Assembly: GCA_963709775.1 (NCBI GenBank)
Contig: CAVPXS010000022.1
Coordinates: forward strand, 1 to 64,000
Origin: Salinimicrobium sp963709775
Lineage (GTDB): Bacteria; Bacteroidota; Bacteroidia; Flavobacteriales; Flavobacteriaceae
Direction of reading: 5' to 3'
DNA: 64,000 nt
Part shown: one piece after another, positions 8,338-18,327 of the stretch
How the letters are laid out: every line of letters starts with the position of its first letter
Numbering within the stretch: the stretch's first letter is position 1
Notes under the pieces: model-generated
Told to the model about the DNA's origin: nothing
Databases searched by the model: none
What the model saw: only the letters and a program-made list of their open reading frames with translations
Position numbers and translations under genes: made by a program

Positions 8338-10043
8338 ATGTGCGGAATAGCAGGAATTATTGGTTCAAACCCATCTGAAGCAGAGCTTCAAAAAATGCTT
8401 CAGGCACAACATCACCGTGGCCCTGACCATACCGGCACATACATCGATCCCGGCTTCGCAGCTATAGGCCATAACCGGCTTTCCATCATCGATCTTTCCC
8501 CGGATGCCAACGAGCCTTTTATAGACAATTCCGGGAGGTATGTACTGAGCTTTAACGGAGAGATCTATAATATACAAAGAACTTCGGGAGGAACTAAGAA
8601 GGTCTTATGAATTCAGGACTACTTCAGACACCGAAGTATTATTGGCTGCTTTTATTAAATGGGGAAAAGAATGTCTGCACAAATTTATCGGGATGTTCTC
8701 CTTTGCGATCTGGGACAGCCGGGAAAAGACCCTTTTCGCTGCAAGGGACAGATTTGGGGTGAAACCTTTTTATTATTCTGAAGCTAAAAAAAACCTCTAC
8801 TTCAGCAGTGAAATAAAAGCACTTAAAAATGTCATTTTTGACACTTCACCAAACCAGAAGGTCTGGGCAAATTACTTTAGCTATGGCTCCTACGGTATGC
8901 CCGAAGAGACCTTTTACAAAAACATCTGGCAATTACCCGGTGGACATTATCTCGAGTATGCAGAAGGCAATTTAAAGATCCAAAAATGGTATGACTTTAT
9001 AAGCAGGGTTAAAAATGTGAGCCCATATCGATCTTTTGAGGAAGTAAAAGCTCAGTACTTTGACCTGTTAAAGGACAGCATCAAACTTCGCTTTCGCGCA
9101 GATGTACCGGTAGCTTTCAATATCAGTGGTGGAGTGGATAGTTCCCTGCTGCTCGCCCTGGTCAATCAATTTGAGGAAAAAAAACAGATCAATGCATATA
9201 CTTTTTATACGGCAGATAATCGCTACGATGAATTACCGTGGGTGGAACAGATGATCGCCACTACCCGGAATCCGCTGCAAAAAGTGCTTTTTTCAGCTTC
9301 GGAAGTGGAAACTGCTGCAAGAAAGATAAGTCAGCAACAGGATGAACCTTTTGGAGGTATTCCTACCCTCGCCTATTCAGCTCTTTTTGAGCAGGCAAAT
9401 AAAGACGGCATAAAGGTGCTATTGGATGGACAGGGAATGGATGAACAATGGGCAGGCTACGATTATTATCAGGGTTCCGGCTCTACCATCCAGGGCACGG
9501 GAGGCAGCAGTCCATTTAGATCTAACGTTTTGACCCCTGAGTTGATAACCCTGGCTGAAAAGCCTTCTTATCCGGAACCGTTTAATGGCAAACTGCAAAA
9601 CCTGCAGTTCCGGGATCTCTTTTACACAAAAATTCCGCGTGCCCTTCGGTTCAATGACCGTATCTCCATGGCCTACAGCACCGAACTTCGGGAACCATTT
9701 CTCGACCACCGCCTGGTGGAACTCGCTTTTGCTCAGCCTGATGATTTTAAAATTAAGAATGGTGTTGGAAAATACATGCTTCGCGAGATCCTCAAAGCCA
9801 TTGGTGCCGGCTGACATTTCCTATGCTCCCAAACGTCCCCTACAGACCCCTCAACGGGAATGGCTGGGCAATGAACTCAGACCTTTTGTAGAGGAACAAC
9901 TTCAGCAATTAAAAAATTCCCCTGCAGGAGAATGGTTTGATCACAAGGAAATCGAAAAAGAATGGAAGAAATATTTAGCGGGAGATAACAGTAGTAGTTT
10001 TCATGTATGGCAGTGGGTCAATGCTTCGCTGTTGTTCAGCTAG
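8338..10043 (+). pseudogene. asnB: Asparagine synthase (glutamine-hydrolysing) AsnB-like, two frameshifts
   Basis: AsnB-type amidotransferases transfer ammonia from glutamine to a carboxyl group; in surface-polysaccharide loci they often amidate sugars rather than make asparagine. The mature N-terminus MCGIAGI has the catalytic Cys2, with HRGPDHTG, GHNRLSIIDL and SFNGEIYN following. A shift near 8570 moves to YKELREELRR; the central part (to 9814) contains RDRFGVKPFYYS, FNISGGVDSSLLLAL (SGGVDS pyrophosphatase loop) and LREPFLDHRLVE. A second shift near 9797 gives LVPADISYAPKRPLQTPQREW and the tail to 10043. Corrected length is about 566 residues, close to family members of this kind. Both shifts are single-base changes in short runs, so sequencing error is possible. 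Confidence 0.88.
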
Positions 10044-10104
10044 TTTTCCGTTTACCGTTTGCTGTTTTCCGTTTTCTATTCACTGTCAGAATCTGTAGCG
10101 ACTA

Positions 10105-10494
10105 TTATTTCTTGAATTTAATTCCTTTATGTTCAGTACGGCTAAGGTAGCTCATAAAGGATCCGAGTTTTGCGTTTTCCTTGTCACATTTATCCGTTAG
10201 TGCTGAGAATTGCTCTTTGGTAATTAGTTCTTTATCCTTTGCGCGGTAAAGTTGAGACTTTAATTCAGTACAAGAACCTTTTGAATAGCCTAGAAAATTT
10301 CGAAATTCTAGATTTCCACCTCTACCAAATCCTTCAGCCACATTATCCATGATAGATCCTGAACTCCTATCCATTTGATCTTTTAGCGCAAATCTCTTCC
10401 CTAAAGGTGTGGTTCCAAAAAGCAATTCAACATCATTGCATATTTCCCTTGCCAACTGCCAAACTTCCAAATCTTCAAATCTGTCAATCTTCAT
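10105..10494 (-). CDS. Four-helix-bundle protein (S23/Avd-like family)
   Basis: An intact 129-residue member of the 23S-rRNA-intervening-sequence/four-helix-bundle family. Diagnostic features: FEDLEVWQLAREICNDVELL at the N-terminus, KDQMDRSSGSIMDNVAEGFG (the conserved R-(S/A)-S/G-xS-I-xxN-hAEG core) near residues 38-57, and FRNFLGYSKGSCTELKSQLY after it. No transmembrane segment. It sits between asnB and the export genes, flanked by low-complexity words. No reverse transcriptase or variable repeat is nearby, so a diversity-generating role is unsupported. Paralogues: broken copy at 6311-6685, intact copy at 44987-45364. Confidence 0.85.
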   Translation of the reverse strand: MKIDRFEDLEVWQLAREICNDVELLFGTTPLGKRFALKDQMDRSSGSIMDNVAEGFGRGGNLEFRNFLGYSKGSCTELKSQLYRAKDKELITKEQFSALTDKCDKENAKLGSFMSYLSRTEHKGIKFKK

Positions 10495-10596
10495 ATATAA
10501 AGCTTTATATTACACTAACCGAAAACGGTAAACAGTAAACAGTAAACCAGGAATAAAGCACCAATAGAAGTACTTCATCAAAATCCGTTACAGAAC

Positions 10597-13066
10597 TTAC
10601 TCAAAATTACGAAGTACTTCCCTCCACTTCTTCTTCAACTTGCTCTTAGTAGTTTCCTGCTGTCCATAACCTTTTCCGTACTGGCCGTAACCATAGCCAT
10701 AGCCATAACCATAGCCGTAACCATAGCCATAACCATATTTTGCACGGTGGACAAAGTGGTTAAGAACAAAAGAGATATTCTTAACCTCACCTTTACTGTA
10801 CTTTTCATTGATCACCTCGAGCATCCCGCGTTTGGTATAATCCTGGCGAATGAGGTACAAAGTAGCATCGGCATATTTTATAAGGTTGAGCGCATCGGCA
10901 ACCACTCCTACCGGCGGGGTATCCATGATTATATAATCATAACGCTCCTTAAGTTCATTCATAAGGGTTTCCATCTGCTCATTCATGAGCAGCTCGGAAG
11001 GGTTTGGCGGAATAGGCCCGGCAGTGATTACATCCAGGTGAGGCACCATACTTGGTTGAATAATAGAATCAAGAGACTCCTGACCTATCAGGTAATTCAC
11101 CACCCCCACATCATTGTTGATCTTGAAATCATCAAAGATCTTTGGCTTGCGCAGGTCGGCACCAAGGAGCAAGGTTTTCTTTTCACTTAGAGCAAAAACG
11201 GTGGCCAGGTTCATAGCACAAAAAGTTTTTCCTTCCCCGGAAACTGAAGAGGTAATAAGAACTGTTTTGGAACCTTTGACTCCCTGCTTTTTGTACATGA
11301 ATTGCAGACTCGACCTTAGCCCCCGGAAACCTTCAGCAATTGCCGATTTTGGTTTATTAAATACAGCCAAATTGGTATCCATTCGGCTTTTACCGATCAT
11401 TCCCAGGATTGGAATGGGTGACAATCGCGTCACTTCCTGAGCGTTGTGCACATTAGTATTGAGGAAAACCAGCAGGAATACAAAAGTAAGCGGGATCATT
11501 CCCCCAACCATCAATGCCATTACGTAATTTAGCTGAGTGTTGGGACCTATTTGTCCGCCACCCGTATCTTTGGCGGTATCTATCACCATCACATCACTCA
11601 CATTAGCCGCTTTTATAAGTCCGGCTTCACTGCGTTTTTCCAGGAACATGTTATAAGTACGTTCACTAATGGAATATTTTCTTTGGATCTTGAGCAGGTC
11701 CTGCTCTTCCTGAGGCAATTTTTTAATTTCTCCTTCTGCCAATGCAATATCCCGATTAATATCCCGTAGCTCAGATCTTAAAAGACCTTGAGAAGAAGCC
11801 ATATTTTCCAGTATAACATCTTTTACCGCATTTATCTGCCGGTCAATATCGTCAAAAACAGGAGAGTTCTCCTGCAGGGAATATTCATATTTACGACGTT
11901 CTTCAGCCAGGGATAAAATTCGGCCCACTCCGCTTACAATACTTCCTTCGGCGATTCCCGCTACAGATGGTGCAGGAACATCTGAATAGTCACTTCGGGT
12001 TTGTAGATAATTCTGTAGAGTCTCATAATAAGCCAATTGTCGGTTAATATCCTCCTTTCGAACATCAAGGGCAGTAAGTTCAGAATTTAACTGACTACTT
12101 TCTGCAGAAATATCCAGGATAGAATTCCTGTTCCTGAAATTATTCAGTTCATCTTCTACCACTTGCAGCTCCATCGCCTTTACATTAAGGGAACTGTCAA
12201 TAAACCTAATGGTCTTGGTAGCAAAAAGATTCTTTCGCTCCAGCATATTTTGGCTCAGCACCCTCACAGTTCCGTTAAGATAATCAACGATTTCGGCCTT
12301 GTTGTCCCCTGTCATGGAAAGGTTTAAAACGGATGATCCCTGTGACTGGGGATTAACCGCTACCCCTCTAAACCGTCCTACGGTCCCATCGAAATGCCTG
12401 AACTGCACATAAAATGGCTTATCAATTACCGGGACAACGTCAGTTCCCACCAGCTTACCATTAAAAAAGGGTAAATTAATAGTTTCATTAAGCCGATATT
12501 TTCTTTTGAACTCCCCATCTTCAACTACTACGGTAGAATATTCCTTGGTAGCATAATTAAAAACCTGAAGCACTCCCACCGGAAAAATTGGTGCTTAAGG
12601 TAAAGGTTTCCGGATCCTGAAATCGAATGGTAAAGGTTTTTCCCAGACCCTGATATGCTGCTGTATCGGCGACTACTTTAAAGGGGGTAAAACCATAGGC
12701 ATTCACCCTTTGGTATTCTCCCTCCTGCTGGTATCCAATATAGTACTGCAAACGCTCTACCACCTCCTCATTATGCGATCTGGACCTTAAAATGGTCATA
12801 GCGGTATTCACCTTATCTGAAGTCCCGCCCCAGTTAAAGGTAAGACTGGTATTGCTGGTGAAAAACGGGTTCTGGTCGTCTTTTATGGAAATGGAATTAC
12901 CTAATTGATAAACCGGTAATTTCCTCACGTTGTTATAATATGCCACCCCCACGCTTATAGCTATGGAGAGAAGAATTAACTGCCAGTAGCTAAAAACCTT
13001 AAGAACAAAGCCTTTAAAATCAAAGGTAGAACCTACATCACTAATATGATCATCTTCATGTGCCAT
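10597..13066 (-). pseudogene. wzc: Polysaccharide co-polymerase / tyrosine autokinase (Wzc family), one frameshift
   Basis: An inner-membrane chain-length and export kinase of about 820 residues. The first piece (13066-12557) has the N-terminal Wzz domain with a membrane helix (LILLSIAISVGVAYY). The second (12579-10597) contains a coiled-coil periplasmic region, a second helix (MALMVGGMIPLTFVFLLVFL), then the kinase: ITSSVSGEGKTFCAMNLA (Walker A), LLGADLRKPKIF (Walker A'), and YDYIIMDTPPVG (Walker B). The tail is an unusual run of alternating Tyr and Gly (GYGYGYG...) before QYGKGYGQQ, the autophosphorylated tyrosine cluster. The two frames overlap at 12557-12579, implying a single indel there. 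Wza lies three bases upstream, so the two are one operon. A second Wzc is at 59380-61804. Confidence 0.88.
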
Positions 13067-13069
13067 ACA

Positions 13070-13861
13070 TCACCGGGTAAATATTAATATACTACTTATA
13101 ATAAGAGCCAGGACCGATGTCGCTGTTTGAAAGTTTGACAAACCTGTAGTACCTATCCCCCAGGCTTTCTGCGGAAGCGGATTTACTATGATCAAATCAT
13201 TTGGCTGAATATAATAATATGGTGACCGCATTGCATCAATAGTTGTAAGATCAATATGGTGTCTTTTCTCCCCTCCCGGATACTGTCTTACGATCACAAC
13301 ATCTGTCCTGTCTCCAAACTCCGAAATATCTCCTGCCTGTGCAATAGCTTCCATTATAGTCACCTGCTCCTTATAGATCACCTGGGTCCCCGACCCTATT
13401 TCCCCAATGGTTGTATATCTTATCCCTGCCAGTTTTACGGTGACAAATATGTTTGCCTCCTCCTTAAAATATTGGTCTAAAAGGGCTTTTTCGATCTTCT
13501 CTCTTACCTCCTCTACGGTAAAGCCCAGGACATTCACCTCCCCCAGCGTCGGAACACGAATATTCCCATGAGGGTCTACTAAAAAACCATCGGTATATAA
13601 TCTTTCCTCTGAAGTAGCATTTAGGATTCCCCTCTCCTACAGGATTGAACATCCCCACAACATCCTGGTCAATGGCTTTTACCCTAATACTTAACAGGTC
13701 ATTCACCTGAATCCTGTAAGGCTTTTGAATCCGCTCCACTTTAATTAATACTATCTGTCTCCACCCCATCCTCCTGCAGGTACATCAACCTTTTGGTAGG
13801 AACACAGGAAGAAACAAAAAGATAAAACACTAACAATAACAATTAAATGCCTGATACTCAT
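13070..13861 (-). pseudogene. wza: Polysaccharide export outer-membrane protein (Wza family), frameshifted
   Basis: Wza-type lipoproteins form the outer-membrane export channel. The start MSIRHLIVIVSVLSFCFFL at 13861 is a signal peptide; the lipobox region is disturbed by a shift near 13808. Further shifts occur near 13742 and between 13620 and 13540. Recognisable parts are VERIQKPYRIQVNDLLSIRV (export-domain start), VNVLGFTVEEVREKIEKALL, then the SLBB segment GIRYTTIGEIGSGTQVIYKE with IMEAIAQAGDISEFGDRTDV, and a C-terminal membrane-proximal helix (TSVLALIISSILIFT). Corrected length is about 262 residues, matching the intact homologue at 58590-59378. Its 3' end is three bases from wzc. Confidence 0.82.
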
Positions 13862-14361
13862 TTGGGATAAATAGGTAAAGACAAATATAGGTGTTGAATG
13901 TTAATAATAAAATAAATGGAGGTTTAGTTTGTTAAATGAAGTTAAATGCGAGTTGCGGGTTGCGAGTTGTTACCGGTTGCCGGTTGCCTGTTGCCGGTTG
14001 CCGAGTTGTTCGGTTGCCGGTTCTTCTGAACACTCACTAAAAATTCATAAGTTCTGGTTCTTAGTTGTCATCCCGACAGAGCAATTTCTTTCGGTAGAAA
14101 GAAGATGCGACGAGAGATCTCATCATTAGAACGGTAATTTAAATTTTCTGCACTGCTGAGGCAGATTTCTCAGTCGCTCAAAAGCTTCTTCGAAATGACA
14201 TTAGTTACTGGTAGACTGGTCACTAAACAGAAAAAAGTCTTGACTCTTGACTCTTGTCTCTTGGTTCTAAAAAAAGAAACTGCCAACTTAAAAACTGCGC
14301 ACTGCTTACTGAAAATCTGGCTCTCAAAAAAAACTGATCACCGAACACTGAACACTGATCA
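13862..14361. repeat. Intergenic low-complexity words and an inverted family-E repeat
   Basis: No gene supported. 13940-14035 is a dense block of GCGAGTTGCGGGTTGC and GCCGGTTGCCTGTTGCC words, the A/C-rich 5' type when read in the direction of wza. 14164-14201 is a reverse-oriented copy of the family-E element (AGATTTCTCAGTCGCT...CTTCGAAATGACA). 14230-14361 consists of TTGACTCTTGACTCTTG, CTGCGCACTGCTTACTG and CACTGAACACTGATCACT words. Confidence 0.6.
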
Positions 14362-15052
14362 CTAGTAACAGGCTCTCCTTCTTCTTTCGTTTAGCCCAGG
14401 ACCTCCTATTTTAAAAATAACGCCTACAATAATTTGATGTAGTCGGGCATCATCAAAATTAATAACATTTGCTCCAGTACCATCGGGACCTCCTCTTAAT
14501 CAAATCCCTTTGTTGGTCTTCCGGTGTGGACAGGGACCTTTCATACCTCACATCGAGACCAAAACGACCAAACTCTACTTTAGCACCTACTTGAGCATTT
14601 ATGGGAGAATTTTGAACGACAATGGCAGATTCGTCCTCGTCACCTTCCAATGTTGCATCAAAAATATTGGAATAAACGGGGCCTGCAAACACATCTAAAG
14701 GGCCCAAAACTATTATAACCTATCATTAACGGAATATCAAATTTCTCAATACTGTAAACAGAGGTTTTATTGGGAAAGTCAAAAGTGCTTTCTATAGAAG
14801 TGTAAACAACTTCTGGCCGAATAAAGAATTTACCAAAATTAACCTGGCCGAAAACACCACCGTGAAATCCTAACTCACTATTCCCCTCAATAGTCTCTGA
14901 CCAATCCCCATTTGGAGGTGATTCTTTTCCGGTAATTTGTCCTCCCATTGAATAATTTATTCCGCCTTTAAGGCCATAACTAAAGTGGTTTGGGAGAATC
15001 CGGCATAGGTAGTGGCAAATATGAACAGGAGGGCAAAAAGATATTTTTTCAT
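14362..15052 (-). pseudogene. Outer-membrane beta-barrel protein (PorT-like), at least three frameshifts
   Basis: The start MKKYLFALLFIFATTYAGFS at 15052 is a signal peptide. After a shift near 14975 the frame gives SYGLKGGINYSMGGQITG, GFHGGVFGQVNFGKFFIRPE and IEKFDIPLMIGY, alternating hydrophobic strands typical of the porin-family/PorT-like eight-stranded barrels of Bacteroidota. Another shift near 14705 leads to GPLDVFAGPVYS and VGAKVEFGRFGLDVRYERSL; a last shift near 14495 gives RGGPDGTGANVIN and HQIIVGVIFKIG before the stop at 14362. The intact protein would be about 230 residues. It lies between the Wza gene and the GDP-fucose genes on the same strand. Its role is unknown; it may be unrelated to polysaccharide export. 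Confidence 0.7.
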
Positions 15053-15205
15053 GAGAATTGGATATGGAGTACAAGATTACAAATAAAATAAAATAAGGTG
15101 ATATGTCAATTATTTCTTTTCAATATTAAATCAAACAGCTGTTAATTAATAACGTTTAAACTCTTTATTTGTTATAAGGCGCTATTAAGAGGAAAGAAGA
15201 AACAT

Positions 15206-16132
15206 TTACCACTGCTTTTTGACCTTTTCATAAACCGTTTCAATTCCTTCTCTTAAAGATATGCTTGCATGCCATCCAAAACTATGAACTAAAGAAACAT
15301 CCAGTAATTTTCTGGGAGTCCCGTCTGGTTTGGAGCGGTCATAAGTGATCTTGCCTTTATAACCGGTTATTTCCGCTATTAAAGCAGCCAGATCATTAAT
15401 TGCAATGTCTTCTCCCGTGCCAATGTTAAGGCTGATATTCCCATTATAAGTATTCATGAGGTGGACACAGGCTGTGGCGAGATCATCCACATGCAGAAAT
15501 TCCCTGCGGGGTTCGCCGCTACCCCACACCACTACTTCTTCGGCACCTGTGATCTTTGCCTCATGGAACTTCCGCAGCAATGCCGGAAGCACGTGAGAGG
15601 TCTCAGGATCAAAATTGTCATTGGGCCCATACAGATTTGTAGGCATTACCGATATGAAGTTGCAGCCGTACTGCCGGTTGTAATTTTCACACATCTTCAC
15701 CCCCGCGATCTTGGCAATTGCATAAGGTTCATTGGTAGGTTCCAGCTCTCCCGTGAGCAGGTATTCTTCCTTGATGGGTTGCGGCGCCATTTTTGGATAT
15801 ATACAGGAGGAAGCTAAAAACAGCAGCTTTTTCACCCCGTGAACATAGCTTTGGTGGATCAGGTTGTTCTGGATCATGAGGTTCTCATACAGGAACTGGG
15901 CCCTGTAGGTGTCATTTGCCGCTATACCGCCAACTTTGGCGGCTGCCATAAACACATATTCCGGCTTCTCTGCTTTAAAGAAATTTTCAACCGCCTCCTG
16001 TTTCGTAAGATCGAGTTCTGCAGAGGTGCGAAAAATGACATTTTTATAACCTTCCTGTTCAAGCTTTCTCATTATGGCCGAACCCACCATTCCGGTATGT
16101 CCCGCTACATATATTTTTGATTCTTTCTCCAC
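15206..16132 (-). CDS. fcl: GDP-L-fucose synthase
   Basis: An intact 308-residue SDR-type enzyme that epimerises and reduces GDP-4-keto-6-deoxy-D-mannose to GDP-L-fucose with NADPH. Motifs: VAGHTGMVGSAIMRKL (Rossmann glycine motif GxxGxxG), MAAAKVGGI, LASSCIYPK with the catalytic Ser, and EPYAIAKIAG with the YxxxK pair; NLYGPNDNFD and WGSGEPRREFLHVDD are specific to GMER/WcaG proteins. Length equals the family norm. It follows gmd on the same strand after about 170 bases of repeat DNA, so the pair supplies fucose for a surface glycan. Confidence 0.95.
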   Translation of the reverse strand: MEKESKIYVAGHTGMVGSAIMRKLEQEGYKNVIFRTSAELDLTKQEAVENFFKAEKPEYVFMAAAKVGGIAANDTYRAQFLYENLMIQNNLIHQSYVHGVKKLLFLASSCIYPKMAPQPIKEEYLLTGELEPTNEPYAIAKIAGVKMCENYNRQYGCNFISVMPTNLYGPNDNFDPETSHVLPALLRKFHEAKITGAEEVVVWGSGEPRREFLHVDDLATACVHLMNTYNGNISLNIGTGEDIAINDLAALIAEITGYKGKITYDRSKPDGTPRKLLDVSLVHSFGWHASISLREGIETVYEKVKKQW

Positions 16133-16301
16133 TGTTTATTCTGCTGCTTTATTTTCTTATTAATTCAGGCTTTTAATTTAAAAAGCTAATAGCTATTTGC
16201 CATTAGCCGTTGGCCTTAAGGAATTCCAAATCATTTTCTGCTCACTGAACACTGAGAACTACAAACTTAAAAGTCTTGATTCTTGCTTCTTGACTCCTTC
16301 T

Positions 16302-17435
16302 TTATTCTCCGTTGTAATTTAATGTTTTATGTCCGCCATCTTTCAAATATTTTTCTCTTCGGAAGAGTTTTACATCGGCTTGTACCATCTCCTTTACCAG
16401 GTCCTGCAGGCTGTGTTTCGGTTCCCAGCCAAGCTTCTCCTTACATTTTGAGGCATCACCAATAAGCAGGTCCACCTCTGTAGGTCGATGATATTTTGGA
16501 TCTACCTGAAGTACCGTTGTTCCCGGTTTTACCCGGTAATCGGGATCTTCGCATGTCACCACTTTTGCTACCTCCTGCTCTCCTTTTCCCTGAAACTCCA
16601 CAGTTATCTTTAAACATGCAAAAGCCATTTTAACAAGCTCTCTTACCGTGGTGGTCTTCCCGGTGGCGATGACGTAATCCTCCGGCTCTTCCTGCTGAAG
16701 CATGAGCCACATGGCTTCTATATAGTCTTTCGCATGCCCCCAATCCCGTTGTGCATCAAGATTACCAAGAAAGAAAGTTTCTTGCATTCCAACGGCAATA
16801 CGTGCAACCGCGCGGGTGATCTTCCGGGTGACAAAAGTTTCCCCTCTTAAAGGAGATTCGTGATTGAACAGAATTCCATTACAGGCAAACATTCCGTAAG
16901 CCTCCCTGTAATTAACTGTGATCCAGTATGCATAAAGTTTTGCCACACCGTAAGGACTCCGCGGATAGAATGGAGTCTTCTCCGTCTGCGGTACTTGCTG
17001 GACTAGTCCATATAATTCTGAAGTCGATGCCTGATAGATTTTGGTCTTCTTAGTAAGACCCAGCAATCTTACTGCCTCCAAAATTCTCAAGGTGCCAAGA
17101 CCGTCAACATTGGCTGTATACTCCGGGGTATCAAAACTCACTTTCACATGAGACATGGCTCCCAAATTATAGATCTCATCGGGCTGCACTTCCTGAATAA
17201 TACGCGTAAGGTTCATGGAATCGCTCAGATCCCCATAATGCAGCTTAAACCTGATATCTTCTTCATGCGGATCCTGATACAGATGATCCACCCTTTCGGT
17301 GTTAAATAAACTGGACCTCCTCTTGATCCCATGTACTACATAACCCTTCTCCAGGAGAAATTCGGCCAGATAAGCTCCATCCTGTCCGGTGATGCCGGTG
17401 ATGAGGGCGATTTTTGGGGAAGTTTTTGTTTCGAT
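16302..17435 (-). CDS. gmd: GDP-mannose 4,6-dehydratase (start codon unresolved)
   Basis: Converts GDP-D-mannose to GDP-4-keto-6-deoxymannose, the substrate of fcl. The N-terminal Rossmann motif ALITGITGQDGAYLAEFLLE is in frame upstream of 17291, followed by HGIKRRSSLFNTERVDHLYQ; then NLGAMSHVKVSF, FYQASTSELYG-like QASTSELYG, RSPYGVAKLYAYW (YxxxK), and NHESPLRGETFVTRKITRA. The frame is open back to about 17470 but has no ATG, GTG or TTG before the Rossmann motif; an ATC at 17435 is the nearest position matching the usual N-terminus, so either a rare start or an indel is present. The internal GTG at 17291 would delete the cofactor site and is not credible. Corrected length is about 375, the family norm. 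Confidence 0.9.
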   Translation of the reverse strand: METKTSPKIALITGITGQDGAYLAEFLLEKGYVVHGIKRRSSLFNTERVDHLYQDPHEEDIRFKLHYGDLSDSMNLTRIIQEVQPDEIYNLGAMSHVKVSFDTPEYTANVDGLGTLRILEAVRLLGLTKKTKIYQASTSELYGLVQQVPQTEKTPFYPRSPYGVAKLYAYWITVNYREAYGMFACNGILFNHESPLRGETFVTRKITRAVARIAVGMQETFFLGNLDAQRDWGHAKDYIEAMWLMLQQEEPEDYVIATGKTTTVRELVKMAFACLKITVEFQGKGEQEVAKVVTCEDPDYRVKPGTTVLQVDPKYHRPTEVDLLIGDASKCKEKLGWEPKHSLQDLVKEMVQADVKLFRREKYLKDGGHKTLNYNGE

Positions 17436-18327
17436 ACTGTTACAGATATTGATTAGCTGAAAACAAATATAAGTTTAAAATAATGTTGTCTGGAAAGTTT
17501 CAGGTTTAAAGTTCGAGGTTCAAGGTCAGATAAATGATACCTTTAAAACTGCTCACTTGAGACTGCGAACTCTTTACTCCAAAAACATGCCGCTCTGCTG
17601 GAGCTCCTGGTTAAAACGAATGATAAGTCTATAAACATTTCGCTCCTCCGGAGCTGCTTTGGGAGTTCTTTTCAGAGAGAATCTATGGATTTTATATGAG
17701 ATTCCTCCTTCGTCGGAATGACATTTTTCATAAAACAGCTAATAACTCTTAACCGTTAGCCGTTGGCTGTTTTCCCCAATCCACCTTCGCTTCCCTCCCT
17801 TTAGGGCGGGGAAAAGAAGCGCCGGCTGAAATCTCACTGTCATTCAGAGCGCAGCTTTTGCGGAGCGAAGAATCTTTCGTTTCCACAAGAGATTCCTCCT
17901 TCGTCGGAATGACATTTTTCATAAAACAGCTATTGGCTAGTTAACTTTTAGCCATTGGCTGATTTCCCCCAAAATCCACCTGCGCTTCCCTCCCTTTAGG
18001 GCTGGGGGAAAGGAAGCTTTGCCAAATCTTCCCTCTTTACGGGAAAAAGCCATTGAATCTCACTGTCATTCAGAGCGAAGCTTTTGCGGAGCGAAGAATC
18101 TTTCGTTTCCACCAGAGATTCCTCCTTCGTCGGAATGACATATGGAGACTATCGGCTTTTAGCTGTAGGTCTTTGGCGATTTTTTACAAAATTTGTGCTT
18201 CCCAAGTTTTAACGAGGAACTAAAGGAAGCGCTGGAATTTGGTGCTTGAAATTTGGAATTTGCTCCCAGCTAATTGGTCATTGTTAATTGGTCATTGAAA
18301 AAACTTACTTTTGCCAAAAATAACTGC
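17436..18327. repeat. Long intergenic stretch with family-A and family-F hairpin elements
   Basis: No gene seen in about 890 bases. Two full family-A elements (17838-17914 and 18064-18140; ends TGTCATTC and GAATGACA) and a partial one (17691-17727) alternate with family-F hairpins (CGCTTCCCTCCCTTTAGGGC...GAAGCGC at about 17787-17823 and a variant at 17972-18018) and with AGCTATTGGCT-like words. The end (18240-18300) is AATTGGTCATTGTTAATTGG words before the ABC-F gene. Confidence 0.75.

Noticed and set aside
10105..10494. Diversity-generating retroelement (Avd)
   Set aside because: No reverse transcriptase, template or variable repeat in the neighbourhood.
18274..18327. 18-residue extension of the ABC-F protein
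   Set aside because: Comes from AATTGGTCATTG words; family alignment starts at the GTG at 18328.
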